From positions 1,375,339 to 1,439,338 of the forward strand of contig NZ_LR733275.1 in NCBI RefSeq assembly GCF_902506415.1: a stretch of 64,000 nucleotides of DNA, read 5' to 3'. Source of the stretch: Massilia sp. 9I. GTDB lineage: Bacteria > Pseudomonadota > Gammaproteobacteria > Burkholderiales > Burkholderiaceae_D. Position 1 is the first letter of the stretch; each line of letters starts with the position of its first letter. The notes beneath the pieces were generated by a model that saw only the letters and a list, made by a program, of their open reading frames with translations, did no database searches and had not been told where the DNA came from. This document shows, in pieces, positions 16,896-28,234 of this stretch. The position numbers and the translations under genes are program-made.

Positions 16896-18011
16896 TTACG
16901 TCTGCACCAGTTTACGATGTCTTTGAATACTCATCAATATACCAGCGCCGAGGCCGAGCGTAATAAACGCAGTTCCGCCATAGCTCATGAAAGGTAAGGG
17001 AACTCCGACGACAGGCAGAATGCCACTCACCATGCCCATGTTGACGAAAGCATAAGTGAAGAAAATCATCGTGATCGCGCCGGCCAGCAGGCGCGTAAAC
17101 GTGGTTGGCGCATTGGCCGCGATCATGAGTCCACGTGCAATCAGCATCAGGTAGACGAACAGCAGGAAGCAATTGCCGATCAGGCCGAATTCCTCCGAAT
17201 ACACTGAGAACAGGAAGTCGGTGGTCTGCTCGGGCACGAATTCCAGCGCGCCCTGGGTGCCCTTGGCATAACCCTTGCCCATCAGGCCGCCGGAACCGAT
17301 CGCGATCTCGGACTGGATGATGTGGAAGCCCTTGCCGAGCGGGTCGGTGGTCGGGTCGATCAGCGTCATTACGCGCTCGCGCTGGTAGTCGTGCATCATC
17401 GACCAGCCCACCGGCAGCGCGCCGGCAGCGGCCACGGCCAGGCCCGCCAGCGCCTTCCACGGCAGGCCGGCCAGGAAGATCACGTAGAAGCCGGAGGCGC
17501 CCACCATCAGCGCGGTGCCGAGGTCGGGCTGCTTGGCGATCAGCACGAAAGGCACGCCGAGGAGCACTCCGGCGATCAGGAAGTTCTTCCAGCTGGCGGC
17601 GTTGGCGCGCTGCTGGAAGTACCAGGCCAGCATCAGCGGTGTCGCGATCTTCAGGATCTCGGACGGCTGGATGTCGACGCCCACGTGCAGCCAGCGCCGC
17701 GCGCCCTTCTTGATGATGCCGAACAGGGCCACCGCAATCAGGAGCGTGACCCCGATCGTGTAGATCGGCACCGCGAGCCGCATCAGGGTCTGGGGCGGCA
17801 CGTTGGCGGCGATCCACATGATGCCGAAGGCCAGCAGGAAGTTACGGATCTGGTGTTCGACGCGGTCCGGGAATTCGGCGCCGGCCGAGCTCATCGTGAT
17901 AATACTGGTCATCATCAGGACGAACAGCACGATGCCGAGCGGCCAGTCGAAGACGGCAAAATAGGGACGCAGGCGGCGCCGCAGCGAGCGGCGTTCTGGA
18001 ATGTGCGCCAT
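16896..18011 (-). CDS. rodA: rod-shape peptidoglycan polymerase RodA
   Basis: 371 residues with about ten membrane segments. SEDS-family signatures include RRWLHVGVDIQPSE near residue 110, KQPDLGTALM with the catalytic Asp region, and the C-terminal VPLPFMSYGGTAF. RodA polymerises glycan strands from lipid II together with PBP2, encoded directly upstream (3-bp gap). Inner membrane, elongasome. Confidence 0.95.
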   Translation of the reverse strand: MAHIPERRSLRRRLRPYFAVFDWPLGIVLFVLMMTSIITMSSAGAEFPDRVEHQIRNFLLAFGIMWIAANVPPQTLMRLAVPIYTIGVTLLIAVALFGIIKKGARRWLHVGVDIQPSEILKIATPLMLAWYFQQRANAASWKNFLIAGVLLGVPFVLIAKQPDLGTALMVGASGFYVIFLAGLPWKALAGLAVAAAGALPVGWSMMHDYQRERVMTLIDPTTDPLGKGFHIIQSEIAIGSGGLMGKGYAKGTQGALEFVPEQTTDFLFSVYSEEFGLIGNCFLLFVYLMLIARGLMIAANAPTTFTRLLAGAITMIFFTYAFVNMGMVSGILPVVGVPLPFMSYGGTAFITLGLGAGILMSIQRHRKLVQT

Positions 18012-18014
18012 GGC

Positions 18015-20012
18015 TTATTCCTTTCGAGTGACTGGGGCGGCGGCCGGAGCGGCGGCCTGCACCACCGGCGCCGGCGCAGGCGCGGCGGCCGGCGGCGTCG
18101 CCTTCGGTGCGGCGGCCGGGGCGCCGGGTGCGGCCGGGACTGGATCCTTCGGCTTCGGACGCTTGCCCAGCAGGTAGTAGTCGATTGCCTTGCGCGCGAT
18201 CGGCGCCGCGAACGAAGCGCCGAAGCCGACGTTCTCGACGATCAGCGCGAGCGCGATCTTCGGGTTGTCGGCCGGGGCGAACGCGACGTAGAGCGCGTTG
18301 TCGCGGTGGCGTTCGTCGATCGCGTGGGCGTTGTACTTCTGGCCCTTCAGGCCGATCACCTGCGCGGTACCGGTCTTGCCGCCCGAGATGTACTCGGCGC
18401 CGGCAAAGGCGCGCCGGCCGGTGCCGTAGTTTTCCTGGGTCACGCCCACCATCGCGCGCTTGATGAAGTCGATGTTTTCCTGCTTCAGCGGGATGCGCTT
18501 GGTTTCCTTCGGCACGGTCAGGGTGCGCTGCTTGGTGGCGCCATCCTCGATGATCTTGACCAGGTGCGGCTTCATCACGACGCCGTTGTTGGCCAGGGTC
18601 GAGACCGCGTGGGCCAGCTGGATCATCGAGTAGTTGTTGAAGCCCTGGCCGATCGAGACCGAGATGGTGTCGCCGCCCACCCACTTCTGCGCCGCGCGGT
18701 TCTTGGCGAAGCGCCTGGCCTTCCACTCCTTGGACGGCAGCACGCCGGTGCGCTCGTGTTCGAGGTCGATCCCGGTCGGGTGGCCGAAGCCGAACTGGCC
18801 CATGAAGTTGGAGATGTTATCGATGCCCATCTCGTTGCCGAGCTGGTAGTAATAGGTGTCGCAGGACTCGGCGATCGAGCGGTACATGTCGACGTAGCCG
18901 TGGCCGCCGGGCTTGTCGTCGTTGAAGCGGTGGCCGCCCAGCATGAAGAAGCCGGGATCGCGGATCGCATTCTCCGGACGGCGGAAGCCCAGCTCCAGCG
19001 CGGCCAGGGACATGAAGGGCTTGAAGGTCGATCCCGGCGGGTAGGTACCCGACAGCGGGCGGTTCATCAGCGGCTTGTCGAGCGAGGTATTCAGCTCGTT
19101 CCAGCTCTGGCTGTCGATGCCGTCCACGAACAGGTTGGGGTCAAAACCCGGACGCGACACGTAGGCCAGCACGTCGCCGGTACTCGGCTCGATCGCCACC
19201 AGCGCGCCGCGGTTCTCGCCGAAGGCTTCCTCGATCACCTTCTGCAGCTCGATGTCGACCGACAGGATGAGGTTGCTGCCCGGCGTCGGCGCGGTGCGCG
19301 ACAGGGTGCGGATCGCGCGCCCGTAGGCGGTGCGCTCGACCTGCTCGTAGCCGGTGGTGCCATGCAGGTAGCTCTCGTACTTCTTCTCCAGGCCTTCCTT
19401 GCCGATATGCTCGGTGCCGTTGTAGTTGGCAGCCATGTCGTCTTCTTCGAGCTGGGCGGCTTCCTTCTGGTTGATGCGGCCGATGTAGCCGATCACGTGC
19501 GAGGCGGTCTCGCCCAGCGGGTACTGGCGGAACAGGCGCGCCTGCACGTCCACGCCGGGGAAGCGGAAGCGCTGCGCGGTGAAGCGCGCCACCTCGTCGT
19601 CGGTCAGGCGGGTGCGGATCGGCACGCTGGCGAAGCTGCGCGACTCTTCCAGCAGGCGCTTGAAGCGGCGCCGGTCGCGCTGCTCGATGGTCACGAGCTT
19701 GGCCAGCTCGTCGATCACCGACTCCAGGTTGGCCTGCAGCTTGGACGGGTTGATCTCGAGCGTATAGGCCGAGTAGTTGCGCGCCAGGACCACGCCGTTG
19801 CGGTCCACGATCAGCCCGCGGTTGGGCACGATCGGCACCAGTGCGATGCGGTTGTCCTCGGCCTGCAGCATGAACTTGTCGTGCTGTAGCACCTGCAGCC
19901 AGACGAAGCGGGTTACCAGCAGGCCGAAGCAGATGAAGACGAGGGCCACCATCGCCGTCAGGCGCAGGCGGAACTGGTGGATCTCGCGGTCGTTGTCCTT
20001 GAATTCGGTCAC
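18015..20012 (-). CDS. mrdA: penicillin-binding protein 2
   Basis: 665 residues from a GTG at 20012. One N-terminal membrane anchor (about 17-38), a pedestal/dimerisation domain, then the transpeptidase with the catalytic Ser in PPGSTFKPF, the SxD/N motif in AESCDTYYYQLG and KTGTAQV. The C-terminus carries an extra Pro/Ala-rich tail of about 45 residues not needed for catalysis. It crosslinks peptidoglycan during elongation and activates RodA. Between mreD (18-bp gap) and rodA. Confidence 0.95.
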   Translation of the reverse strand: MTEFKDNDREIHQFRLRLTAMVALVFICFGLLVTRFVWLQVLQHDKFMLQAEDNRIALVPIVPNRGLIVDRNGVVLARNYSAYTLEINPSKLQANLESVIDELAKLVTIEQRDRRRFKRLLEESRSFASVPIRTRLTDDEVARFTAQRFRFPGVDVQARLFRQYPLGETASHVIGYIGRINQKEAAQLEEDDMAANYNGTEHIGKEGLEKKYESYLHGTTGYEQVERTAYGRAIRTLSRTAPTPGSNLILSVDIELQKVIEEAFGENRGALVAIEPSTGDVLAYVSRPGFDPNLFVDGIDSQSWNELNTSLDKPLMNRPLSGTYPPGSTFKPFMSLAALELGFRRPENAIRDPGFFMLGGHRFNDDKPGGHGYVDMYRSIAESCDTYYYQLGNEMGIDNISNFMGQFGFGHPTGIDLEHERTGVLPSKEWKARRFAKNRAAQKWVGGDTISVSIGQGFNNYSMIQLAHAVSTLANNGVVMKPHLVKIIEDGATKQRTLTVPKETKRIPLKQENIDFIKRAMVGVTQENYGTGRRAFAGAEYISGGKTGTAQVIGLKGQKYNAHAIDERHRDNALYVAFAPADNPKIALALIVENVGFGASFAAPIARKAIDYYLLGKRPKPKDPVPAAPGAPAAAPKATPPAAAPAPAPVVQAAAPAAAPVTRKE

Positions 20013-20030
20013 GGCAGGTGCTTCGAAAAA

Positions 20031-20549
20031 TCAGATCGGACGGGTGTGGTCGCGGTCGACAGCGCGGCGCTGCGGCGCCAGCAGCAGCCAGGTGATCACC
20101 GGCCACAGGGCGACGGCGACGACGCTTTCGACGAAGTGCAGCAGGCCCGGGAAGCGGCCCGACGCGGTGAAGTGCACGAAGGCCTGCACCGCCTGCGCCA
20201 GCAGCAGCAGCGGGAACACGTGCATGGCCTGGGTCAGCATGCTGAACCACAGCACGCGGCGGTGGATCATGATCGCCAGGTAGGACAGCAGCGTGTAGGC
20301 CAGTGCGTTCTCGCCCAGCAGGCTGGCGTCGTGCACGTCCATCAGGAGGCCCATGACGAAGGCGACGCCGATGCCGACCTTGCGCGGCTGGTGGATGCCC
20401 CAGAACACCAGCACCAGCGCGACGAAGTCGGGCGCGCCGACCCAGCGGCCGAGCGGCAGCAGGTTGAGCATGAAGGCGCAGATCAGGCTGAAGGTGATGA
20501 ACAGCGGGCTGACGGGCAGCAGGATGTAATGTGGACGGTTACCGGGCAT
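20031..20549 (-). CDS. mreD: rod-shape-determining protein MreD
   Basis: 172 residues from the ATG at 20549, 5 nt after GGGAGG; longer in-frame extensions run antisense-like through mreC and are rejected. Five or six membrane helices (ILLPVSPLFITFSLICAFML, DFVALVLVFWGIHQP, GIGVAFVMGLLMDVHDASLLG and others) match MreD. Links MreC to the elongasome. Its start lies 11 bp inside the 3' end of mreC, implying translational coupling. Confidence 0.92.
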   Translation of the reverse strand: MPGNRPHYILLPVSPLFITFSLICAFMLNLLPLGRWVGAPDFVALVLVFWGIHQPRKVGIGVAFVMGLLMDVHDASLLGENALAYTLLSYLAIMIHRRVLWFSMLTQAMHVFPLLLLAQAVQAFVHFTASGRFPGLLHFVESVVAVALWPVITWLLLAPQRRAVDRDHTRPI

Positions 20550-21738
20550 TGCTGCCTCCCTGTTGGACGGTCGCAGGCGCGGCAGCGCTGGTCTGGGTGG
20601 CGGGCGCCGCCGGGCGTTGCTGGACCGGCGCAGCGACCTGCGCCGGGGCCGGACGCGGCGGCTGGGCCGTGGTGGCCGGTGCGGTCGCCGGGGGCTGTGC
20701 GGCCGGGCTCTGCACCGCGCTTTGCACCGGAATACCGCCGACGCCGTTGGCCGGCGCGGCGGACGCGCCCTGCCCTGCCGGGACACCCTGCGGCGGCAGC
20801 GGCATTGGCGCCAGCGGCGGCTGCGGCACCGGCGTCATGTCCGGCAGCTTGCGGCGCGCCGTCGAGGCCGGGAGCTGGGCCTCCAGCGCCGGTTTCGGCG
20901 GCAGGTTCGCCTGCGACATGATGATCAGGAGCTGGCGGTTGCGGTCGATGCCTGCGAGCGGCTGGCACACCACGCGGCCGAACGCGCCGGCCGCGACGTT
21001 CTCGACCTGCACCACCTTGGCCACCGCCAGGCCGGCCGGGTACATCCCGTCCAGGCCCGAGGTCACCAGGACGTCACCGACCTGGATGTCGGCGTTGGCC
21101 ACCACGAAGCGCAGGTCGAGCAGGCCCGACTGGCCGCGGCCGTAGGCGATACTGCGCAGGCCGCTGCGCAGCACCTGCACGGGAATCGCCTGGTCGCGGT
21201 CGGTCAGCAACGTGACTTCGGAGGTGAAGGGGAATACGCGCGTCACCTGCCCCACCACGCCGGCATGGTCGATCACCGGCAGGCCGAGCACGACGTCGTC
21301 GCGCGAGCCGCGGTCGACCACGATGCGGCGGGTCGACGGATCGCGCGCGTCGTACAGGATCTCGGTCATCTGCGCCTTGACCGGCAGGTGCTGGCGCGCG
21401 TCCATCAGGCGCCGCAGCTGCGCGTTCTCGGCCATCTGGAGCTGGGCCTGCTGCAGCACGCGCGCCTGCGCCAGCTGCTGGGTCTTGAGGTCGCGGACTT
21501 CCTTCTGGAGCGTGGAAATCGAGGAGAAGTAGCCGCCCATGTTGCCGAGCGCTTCGCGCGGCATCAGTGCGGCCATCTGCAGGGGATAGAGGACGGTGGC
21601 AGCGACCTGGCGCACCGCGCCGAGGGTGTGGTAGCGGGCGTCGACGACCAGCAGCACGACGGAAATCAGGGCGAAGACAATGGCTTTGACCCGTGCCGGG
21701 GCACCCTGTTTGAAAAGCGGCGGCGGACTGTATTGCAT
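20539..21738 (-). CDS. mreC: rod-shape-determining protein MreC
   Basis: 399 residues. N-terminal membrane anchor (AIVFALISVVLLVVD), a coiled coil (about 70-110: LQKEVRDLKTQQLAQARVLQQ region) and two beta-barrel domains with DGMYPAGLAVAKV. The last ~130 residues are a Pro/Ala/Gln-rich low-complexity tail, longer than in E. coli MreC. It bridges the cytoplasmic MreB-MreD layer and periplasmic PBP2. About 100 bp after mreB. Confidence 0.94.
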   Translation of the reverse strand: MQYSPPPLFKQGAPARVKAIVFALISVVLLVVDARYHTLGAVRQVAATVLYPLQMAALMPREALGNMGGYFSSISTLQKEVRDLKTQQLAQARVLQQAQLQMAENAQLRRLMDARQHLPVKAQMTEILYDARDPSTRRIVVDRGSRDDVVLGLPVIDHAGVVGQVTRVFPFTSEVTLLTDRDQAIPVQVLRSGLRSIAYGRGQSGLLDLRFVVANADIQVGDVLVTSGLDGMYPAGLAVAKVVQVENVAAGAFGRVVCQPLAGIDRNRQLLIIMSQANLPPKPALEAQLPASTARRKLPDMTPVPQPPLAPMPLPPQGVPAGQGASAAPANGVGGIPVQSAVQSPAAQPPATAPATTAQPPRPAPAQVAAPVQQRPAAPATQTSAAAPATVQQGGSNAR

Positions 21739-21842
21739 GCCCTGTTGGCGTCCTGTCTAGTCGGTGCTCGGAATGTCAACGCGGGCAGATGCGCGCGGAT
21801 CGCCCGCACGCCCTGCCCGCCGTCCCATCATGGTCTGTGTGT

Positions 21843-23198
<1,356 letters not shown>

Positions 23199-23498
23199 AT
23201 GTCCCTGACACTTTCAGACGTAAAACGCATCGCCAACCTGGCCCAGCTCGAGATGGATGAGGCCCATGCGGAAACCGCGCTGGCCGAACTGAACGGTATC
23301 TTCGCCCTGGCCGAGCAGATGCAGGCGGTGGACACGACCGGTGTCGCGCCGCTGTCACAACCGCTGGCCGCCATCATGGCCCTGCCCCTGCGCCTGCGCG
23401 ACGACGTGGTGACCGAAGAGAACCGCCGCGAGGACTACCAGGCGCCGGCGCCGAAGGCGCAGGACGGCCTGTACCTGGTCCCGAAAGTCATTGAATAA
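23199..23498 (+). CDS. gatC: Asp/Glu-tRNA amidotransferase subunit C
   Basis: 99 residues from the ATG at 23199 ([20 protein letters not shown]). GatC signatures are [12 protein letters not shown] at the N-terminus, [23 protein letters not shown] in the middle, and the end [10 protein letters not shown]. It wraps around GatA and stabilises the GatCAB complex. An upstream in-frame extension to 22923 has no family support. First gene of gatCAB, 36 bp before gatA. Confidence 0.94.
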   Translation: MSLTLSDVKRIANLAQLEMDEAHAETALAELNGIFALAEQMQAVDTTGVAPLSQPLAAIMALPLRLRDDVVTEENRREDYQAPAPKAQDGLYLVPKVIE

Positions 23499-23534
23499 CC
23501 GGCGCTCCGCCCCGCTTAAAACAGAAGAACGCAC

Positions 23535-25010
23535 ATGCATAACAAGACCATCAAAGAGCTGTCCGCGCTCCTGCAATCGAAGCAGGTCTCGAGCGTCGAA
23601 CTGGCCACGCACTACCTCGACCGCATCGAAGCGAGCAGCCATAACGCTTTCCTGCACCTGGACCGCGAACGCACTCTGGCCCAGGCGTCCGCCGCTGACG
23701 CCCGCATCGCGGCCGGCAGCGCCGGCCCGCTGACCGGTGTGCCGATCGCGCACAAGGACATTTTTGTGACCCGCGGCTGGCGCACCACCGCCGGCTCGAA
23801 AATGCTGGCCAACTACGAGAGCCCCTTCGACGCCACCGTCGTGGACCGTTTCGCCAAGGCCGGCATGGTCACCCTCGGCAAGGTCAACCTCGACGAATTC
23901 GCCATGGGCTCGGCCAACGAGAACTCGGCCTTCGGCCCGGTGAAGAACCCGTGGGATCCGCTGGCGGTGCCGGGCGGCTCCTCGGGCGGCTCGGCCGCCG
24001 CGATCGCCGCACGCCTGGCGCCGGCTGCCACCGCCACCGACACCGGCGGCTCGATCCGCCAGCCGGCCGCCTTCTGCGGCGTCACCGGCATCAAGCCGAC
24101 CTACGGCCGCGTGTCGCGCTTCGGCATGATCGCCTTCGCGTCCTCGCTGGACCAGGGCGGCCCGATCGCCCAGACCGCCGAGGACTGCGCCCTGCTGCTG
24201 AACGAAATGATCGGCTTCGACGAGCGCGACTCAACCAGCCTGACGGCCGAACAGGGCAACGTGGTGGAAGACTTCAGCCGCGACCTGAATAAGCCTTTGA
24301 ACGGCCTGCGCATCGGTGTGCCGAAGGAATACTTCGGCGAAGGCCTGGCCAGCGACGTGGAAAGCGCCGTACGCGCCGCGCTGGACCAGTTCGTGAAGCT
24401 GGGCGCTTCGCTGGTTGAGATCTCGCTGCCGAAGACCGCGCTGTCGATCCCGACCTACTACATCATCGCCCCGGCCGAAGCTTCGTCGAACCTGTCGCGC
24501 TTCGATGGCGTGCGCTACGGCCACAGGGCAAGCGAGTACAAGGATCTGCAGGACATGTACCGCAAAACCCGCGCCGAAGGCTTCGGGCGCGAGGTCCAGC
24601 GCCGCATCATGGTCGGCACCTACGTGCTGTGCCACGGCTACTACGACGCCTATTACGTGCAGGCGCAGAAGATCCGCCGCCTGATCGCGGACGACTTCCA
24701 GGCGGCGTTTGCCGACAAGTGCGACGTGATCATGGGCCCGGTGGCGCCGACCGTCGCCTGGGACCTGGGTTCGAAAGCCAACGACCCGGTGGCGAATTAC
24801 CTGGCCGACATCTTCACGCTGTCGACCAGCCTGGCGGGCCTGCCCGGCATGTCGATCCCGGTCGGTTTCGGCCAGGGCGAGAAGAACGGCAAGCGTCCGG
24901 TCGGCCTGCAAATCATCGGCAACTACTTCGCCGAAGCCAAGCTGCTGAACATCGCGCACCAGTACCAGCAAGTCACGGACTGGCATACCCGCGCGCCGGA
25001 AGGCGTCTAA
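23535..25010 (+). CDS. gatA: Asp/Glu-tRNA amidotransferase subunit A
   Basis: 491 residues. Amidase-signature family: catalytic Lys in [10 protein letters not shown], Ser-rich loop [13 protein letters not shown] with the cis-Ser, and nucleophile Ser in [14 protein letters not shown]. It releases ammonia from glutamine and passes it to GatB to convert Asp-tRNA(Asn) or Glu-tRNA(Gln). Its presence suggests Asn-tRNA and/or Gln-tRNA are made indirectly. Between gatC and gatB. Confidence 0.97.
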   Translation: MHNKTIKELSALLQSKQVSSVELATHYLDRIEASSHNAFLHLDRERTLAQASAADARIAAGSAGPLTGVPIAHKDIFVTRGWRTTAGSKMLANYESPFDATVVDRFAKAGMVTLGKVNLDEFAMGSANENSAFGPVKNPWDPLAVPGGSSGGSAAAIAARLAPAATATDTGGSIRQPAAFCGVTGIKPTYGRVSRFGMIAFASSLDQGGPIAQTAEDCALLLNEMIGFDERDSTSLTAEQGNVVEDFSRDLNKPLNGLRIGVPKEYFGEGLASDVESAVRAALDQFVKLGASLVEISLPKTALSIPTYYIIAPAEASSNLSRFDGVRYGHRASEYKDLQDMYRKTRAEGFGREVQRRIMVGTYVLCHGYYDAYYVQAQKIRRLIADDFQAAFADKCDVIMGPVAPTVAWDLGSKANDPVANYLADIFTLSTSLAGLPGMSIPVGFGQGEKNGKRPVGLQIIGNYFAEAKLLNIAHQYQQVTDWHTRAPEGV

Positions 25011-25043
25011 TCCCGGACCGATAGAACAAAGAGAGAACACACT

Positions 25044-26504
25044 ATGCAATGGGAAGTCGTCATCGGTCTTGAGAACCACGTGCAGCTCACGACCAATTCG
25101 AAAATCTTCAGCGGCAGCTCGATCCGCTTCGGCGCCGAGCCGAACACCCAGGCCAGCCCGGTCGACCTGGCGCTGCCGGGCGTCTTGCCGGTCCTGAACC
25201 GCGGCGCCGTCGAGCGCGCGATTCGCTTCGGCCTGGCCGTGGGCGCCAAGATCGCGCCGCACTCGGTCTTCGCGCGCAAGAACTACTTCTACCCCGACCT
25301 GCCGAAGGGCTACCAGATCAGCCAGTTCGAGGACCCGGTGGTCCAGGGCGGCACCATCAGCTTCGCCTACGAGAAGGACGGCAAGCTGGAGACGAAAACC
25401 GTCAACCTGACCCGCGCCCACCTCGAAGAAGACGCCGGCAAATCGCTGCACGAAGATTACGCCGGCATGAGCGGCATCGACCTGAACCGCGCCGGCACGC
25501 CGCTGCTCGAGATCGTGTCCGAGCCGGAAATGCGCAGCGCGAACGAGGCGGTGGCCTATGCCAAGGCCCTGCACTCGCTGGTGGTGTGGCTGGGCGTCTG
25601 CGACGGCAACATGCAGGAAGGTAGCTTCCGCTGCGACGTCAACGTCTCGGTGCGCCCGATGGGCCAGAAGGAATTCGGCACCCGCTGCGAGATCAAGAAC
25701 CTGAACTCCTTCCGCTTCATGGAAGAGGCGATCCACTACGAAGTGCGGCGCCAGATCGAGCTGATCGAAGACGGCGGCAAGGTGATCCAGGCGACCCGCC
25801 TCTGGGACCCGGATAAGAAAGAGACCCGCTCCATGCGCACCAAGGAAGACGCGCAGGACTACCGCTACTTCCCGGACCCGGACCTGCCGCCTTTGGTGAT
25901 CGGCCAGGACTGGATCGAGCGCGTAAAGGCCGACATGCCGGAACTGCCGGGCGCCCTGCGCGCGCGCTTCACCGGCGAGTACGGCCTGCCGGAGTACGAC
26001 AGCCTGGTGCTGACCTCGTCGAAAGCGATGGCCACCTATTACGAAGCCGTGGTCGCGGCGGCCGGCAAGGACAACGCGAAAGCGGCGGCGAACTGGATGA
26101 TGGGCGACGTCTCCTCGACCCTGAACCGCGAAGGCGTGGAACTCGACCAGTCGCCGGTGAGCGCGGCCCAGCTGGCCCTGCTCCTGAAGCGCATCGCGGA
26201 CGGCACCATCTCGAACAAGGCCGGCAAGGAAGTGTTCGCCGCCATGTGGGAAGCGAAGTCGATTGACCCTACCCTGGCCGACACCGTGATCGAGCAGAAG
26301 GGCCTGAAGCAGATCTCCGACACGGGCGCGCTGGAAGCGATCGTCGACGAGGTGCTGGCCGCGAATGCCAAGTCGGTCGAACAGTACCGCGCCGGCAAGG
26401 AAGCCGCCATCAACGCCCTGATCGGCCAGGCCATGAAGGCCTCGAAGGGCAAGGCGAATCCGGCCCAGGTGACCGAGCTGCTGAAGAAGAAGCTGGCCGC
26501 TTGA
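25044..26504 (+). CDS. gatB: Asp/Glu-tRNA amidotransferase subunit B
   Basis: 486 residues beginning [15 protein letters not shown] (the GLEvH-type motif normally reads GLEIHVQL). Kinase-like cradle motifs include [30 protein letters not shown] and [10 protein letters not shown]. The C-terminal YqeY-like tail domain binds tRNA. It activates the misacylated tRNA by phosphorylation before amidation. 33 bp after gatA and followed by an intrinsic terminator. Confidence 0.97.
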   Translation: MQWEVVIGLENHVQLTTNSKIFSGSSIRFGAEPNTQASPVDLALPGVLPVLNRGAVERAIRFGLAVGAKIAPHSVFARKNYFYPDLPKGYQISQFEDPVVQGGTISFAYEKDGKLETKTVNLTRAHLEEDAGKSLHEDYAGMSGIDLNRAGTPLLEIVSEPEMRSANEAVAYAKALHSLVVWLGVCDGNMQEGSFRCDVNVSVRPMGQKEFGTRCEIKNLNSFRFMEEAIHYEVRRQIELIEDGGKVIQATRLWDPDKKETRSMRTKEDAQDYRYFPDPDLPPLVIGQDWIERVKADMPELPGALRARFTGEYGLPEYDSLVLTSSKAMATYYEAVVAAAGKDNAKAAANWMMGDVSSTLNREGVELDQSPVSAAQLALLLKRIADGTISNKAGKEVFAAMWEAKSIDPTLADTVIEQKGLKQISDTGALEAIVDEVLAANAKSVEQYRAGKEAAINALIGQAMKASKGKANPAQVTELLKKKLAA

Positions 26505-26528
26505 CGTCAGCGCTGCTGCAGGGATGAG

Positions 26529-26555
26529 AAACCGGGGTTTGCCCCGGTTTTTTTT
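26529..26555 (+). terminator. intrinsic terminator of gatCAB
   Basis: AAACCGGGG / CCCCGGTTT, a perfect 9-bp stem with loop TTTG followed by a run of eight T. It begins 24 bp after the gatB stop and also faces the convergent TetR gene. Confidence 0.93.
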
Positions 26556-26576
26556 CGCCCGGCGTCGTAGGAAGAA

Positions 26577-27164
26577 TCAGGCGTCTGGCGCGTCCAGCAA
26601 GGCCAGCGCCTGCCGGCGCGCGGCGCTGCGCAGCGAGCGGCTCAGCGCCGCATCATCGGTGGTGCGTGCCAGCACCATGCCGCCGACGCACAGCGCGACG
26701 ATGGCCTGGGCGCGCTGCTCGCCGTCGGCTTCGCCGGCGAGGGCCGCGGCATACACCTCGGTCAGGTTGCGGATCAGCTGCGTGTAGGCCTTCTGCGGCG
26801 ACAGCCCGGCGCGCGCCACGTCGCCGGGCAAGGCGTACAGCGGGCAGTGATGGTCGACGTTGTCGAAGACTTCGTCGCTGAGGTAGACGTCGAGCAGCAT
26901 GCGCGCGAGCTGGCGCGGCGCCGGCGGCGGGACGTCCCTGAAATCCGGTCGGAAGGGATTGCAGCTGGTGAAACTGGCGACGGCAGCCGCATACAGCGCG
27001 TCCTTGCTGTCGAAGTGGTGATAGAAGCCGCCGCGCGTCAGGCCTGCTTCCAGCATGACGCGGTCGATCGATACCTGCTCGAAGCCATGGCGGTTGAACA
27101 GCCTGCGGGCCGCGCTGACGATGCGTTCACGCGTCTGGGCCTTGTGTTCGCTTGTATAGGGCAT
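26577..27164 (-). CDS. TetR-family transcriptional regulator
   Basis: 195 residues from the ATG at 27164, 7 nt downstream of GGAGGA; the frame continues upstream through the operator and is rejected. The N-terminal HTH reads RIVSAARRLFNRHGFEQVSIDRVMLEAGLTRGGFYHHF, split here as RLFNRHGFEQVSIDRVM and AGLTRGGFYHHF. The C-terminal helical ligand domain has no recognised ligand; Cys residues occur in TSCNPF, DHHCPLY and ALCVGG. Divergent from a GST gene across a 30-bp palindrome, so it probably represses itself and the GST. Confidence 0.88.
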   Translation of the reverse strand: MPYTSEHKAQTRERIVSAARRLFNRHGFEQVSIDRVMLEAGLTRGGFYHHFDSKDALYAAAVASFTSCNPFRPDFRDVPPPAPRQLARMLLDVYLSDEVFDNVDHHCPLYALPGDVARAGLSPQKAYTQLIRNLTEVYAAALAGEADGEQRAQAIVALCVGGMVLARTTDDAALSRSLRSAARRQALALLDAPDA

Positions 27165-27195
27165 CTCGTTTCCTCCAGCGCTCATTATCCGCGAA

Positions 27196-27225
27196 CCCAT
27201 ATTATGTTCTTGAACATAATATGGG
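27196..27225. promoter_or_regulatory. TetR-family operator palindrome
   Basis: CCCATATTATGTTC-TT-GAACATAATATGGG: perfect 14-bp arms around two T. It lies midway between the TetR and GST start codons in AT-rich sequence, so it can cover both promoters. Confidence 0.88.
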
Positions 27226-27267
27226 GCTGCGTAAGCTCTCCCTGTCCACACAAGATAAGGAGACGAG

Positions 27268-27918
27268 ATGATCACCCTGACCACTTTCCGCAGCGTGCCG
27301 CCCTTCGCCGCCGGCTACGTGCGCGACCTGCGGGTGCGCTGGGCGCTGGAAGAAGCCGGCCTGCCCTATACCCTGCGCCTGATCGATTTCGAAGAAGCGG
27401 CGCTGCCCGGCTACCGCAAGGAACAGCCCTTCGGCCAGATACCCGTGCTGCACGACGGCGACCGGGTCCTGTTCGAGACCGGCGCGATCCTGCTTCATCT
27501 GGGCGAGCGCCACCCTGCCCTACTTCCGCCTGCCGAGCGCGAACAGGTCACGATGTGGATGTTCGCCGCCCTCAACTCGGTAGAGCCCTACCTCGCCGAC
27601 CTCGCCATGCTGGCCATGTTCCACGCCGACGAAGCCTGGGCCGGCGCCCGCCGTCCCGCGGTTGAAGAGCTGGCGTTGAAACGCCTGGATAGCCTGGACG
27701 TCTGGCTCGACGGCCGCGACTGGCTCGCCGGCAGCTTCAGCGTCGCCGACATCCTGATGGTGAGCGTGCTGCGTCTGCTGGACAGCATGAACCTGGTCAA
27801 GCGCTACGTCCGCCTGCACGCCTACAAGACCCGCTGCACCGAGCGCCCTGCCTTCCGCAAAGCGCTGGCCGATCAGCTTGCTCTCTACACCCACCAGCCG
27901 GCCGCTATAAGCAATTAG
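27268..27918 (+). CDS. glutathione S-transferase family protein
   Basis: 216 residues; AGGAG lies 5 nt before the ATG. N-terminal thioredoxin-like domain (to ~80) with the conserved turn GQIPVLHDGD and ETGAILLHLGERH, then the helical domain with WLAGSFSVADILM, the N-capping box of GSTs. Probable conjugation or reduction of an electrophile with glutathione; the substrate is unknown. Likely controlled by the divergent TetR. Its TAG stop lies at the first base pairs of a REP-like element. Confidence 0.87.
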   Translation: MITLTTFRSVPPFAAGYVRDLRVRWALEEAGLPYTLRLIDFEEAALPGYRKEQPFGQIPVLHDGDRVLFETGAILLHLGERHPALLPPAEREQVTMWMFAALNSVEPYLADLAMLAMFHADEAWAGARRPAVEELALKRLDSLDVWLDGRDWLAGSFSVADILMVSVLRLLDSMNLVKRYVRLHAYKTRCTERPAFRKALADQLALYTHQPAAISN

Positions 27919-27977
27919 GGTCAGAGTCGAATTACCGGGAAACTTTTAAAAATTTCCGGCAATTCGACTCTGACCCT
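27917..27977. repeat. REP-like palindrome, copy 1
   Basis: Outer arms AGGGTCAGAGTCGAATT (27917-27933) and its exact complement (27961-27977) enclose an imperfect inner stem. The left arm includes the last two bases of the gst stop codon. Confidence 0.9.
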
Positions 27978-28011
27978 GATTTTTCAAACCAGAAAGAGGT
28001 GCGAATTAAAT

Positions 28012-28073
28012 GGGGTCAGAGTCAAATTGTTAAGCAATTCTGAGAAATTTCTCAATAATTCGACTCTGACCCC
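28012..28073. repeat. REP-like palindrome, copy 2
   Basis: GGGGTCAGAGTCAAATT (28012-28028) and AATTCGACTCTGACCCC (28057-28073), one mismatch in 17. The centre contains AGAAATTTCT, a small palindrome of its own. Confidence 0.9.
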
Positions 28074-28108
28074 AATTACCCCCACGCTCAGCCCTCAAGC
28101 CCCGAACT

Positions 28109-28130
28109 GGAGCCGACGCTCCGTTTTTTT
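28109..28130 (+). terminator. probable intrinsic terminator
   Basis: GGAGC-CGAC-GCTCC followed by G and seven T, about 190 bp downstream of gst and after two REP-like elements. It would separate gst from the lipoprotein gene. Confidence 0.65.
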
Positions 28131-28234
28131 ATGCAGACAAGATGGGATTGGCTGCGCTACCGCAGTTTATGCACCCAACATATCAATTATGCAACAATTG
28201 CATTGCAGCAAAGTTCTTGACTGCCCATAATGGC

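Noticed and set aside
17322..19889. An 855-codon frame opposite rodA and mrdA
   Set aside because: It crosses two recognised genes and their junction without motifs of its own.
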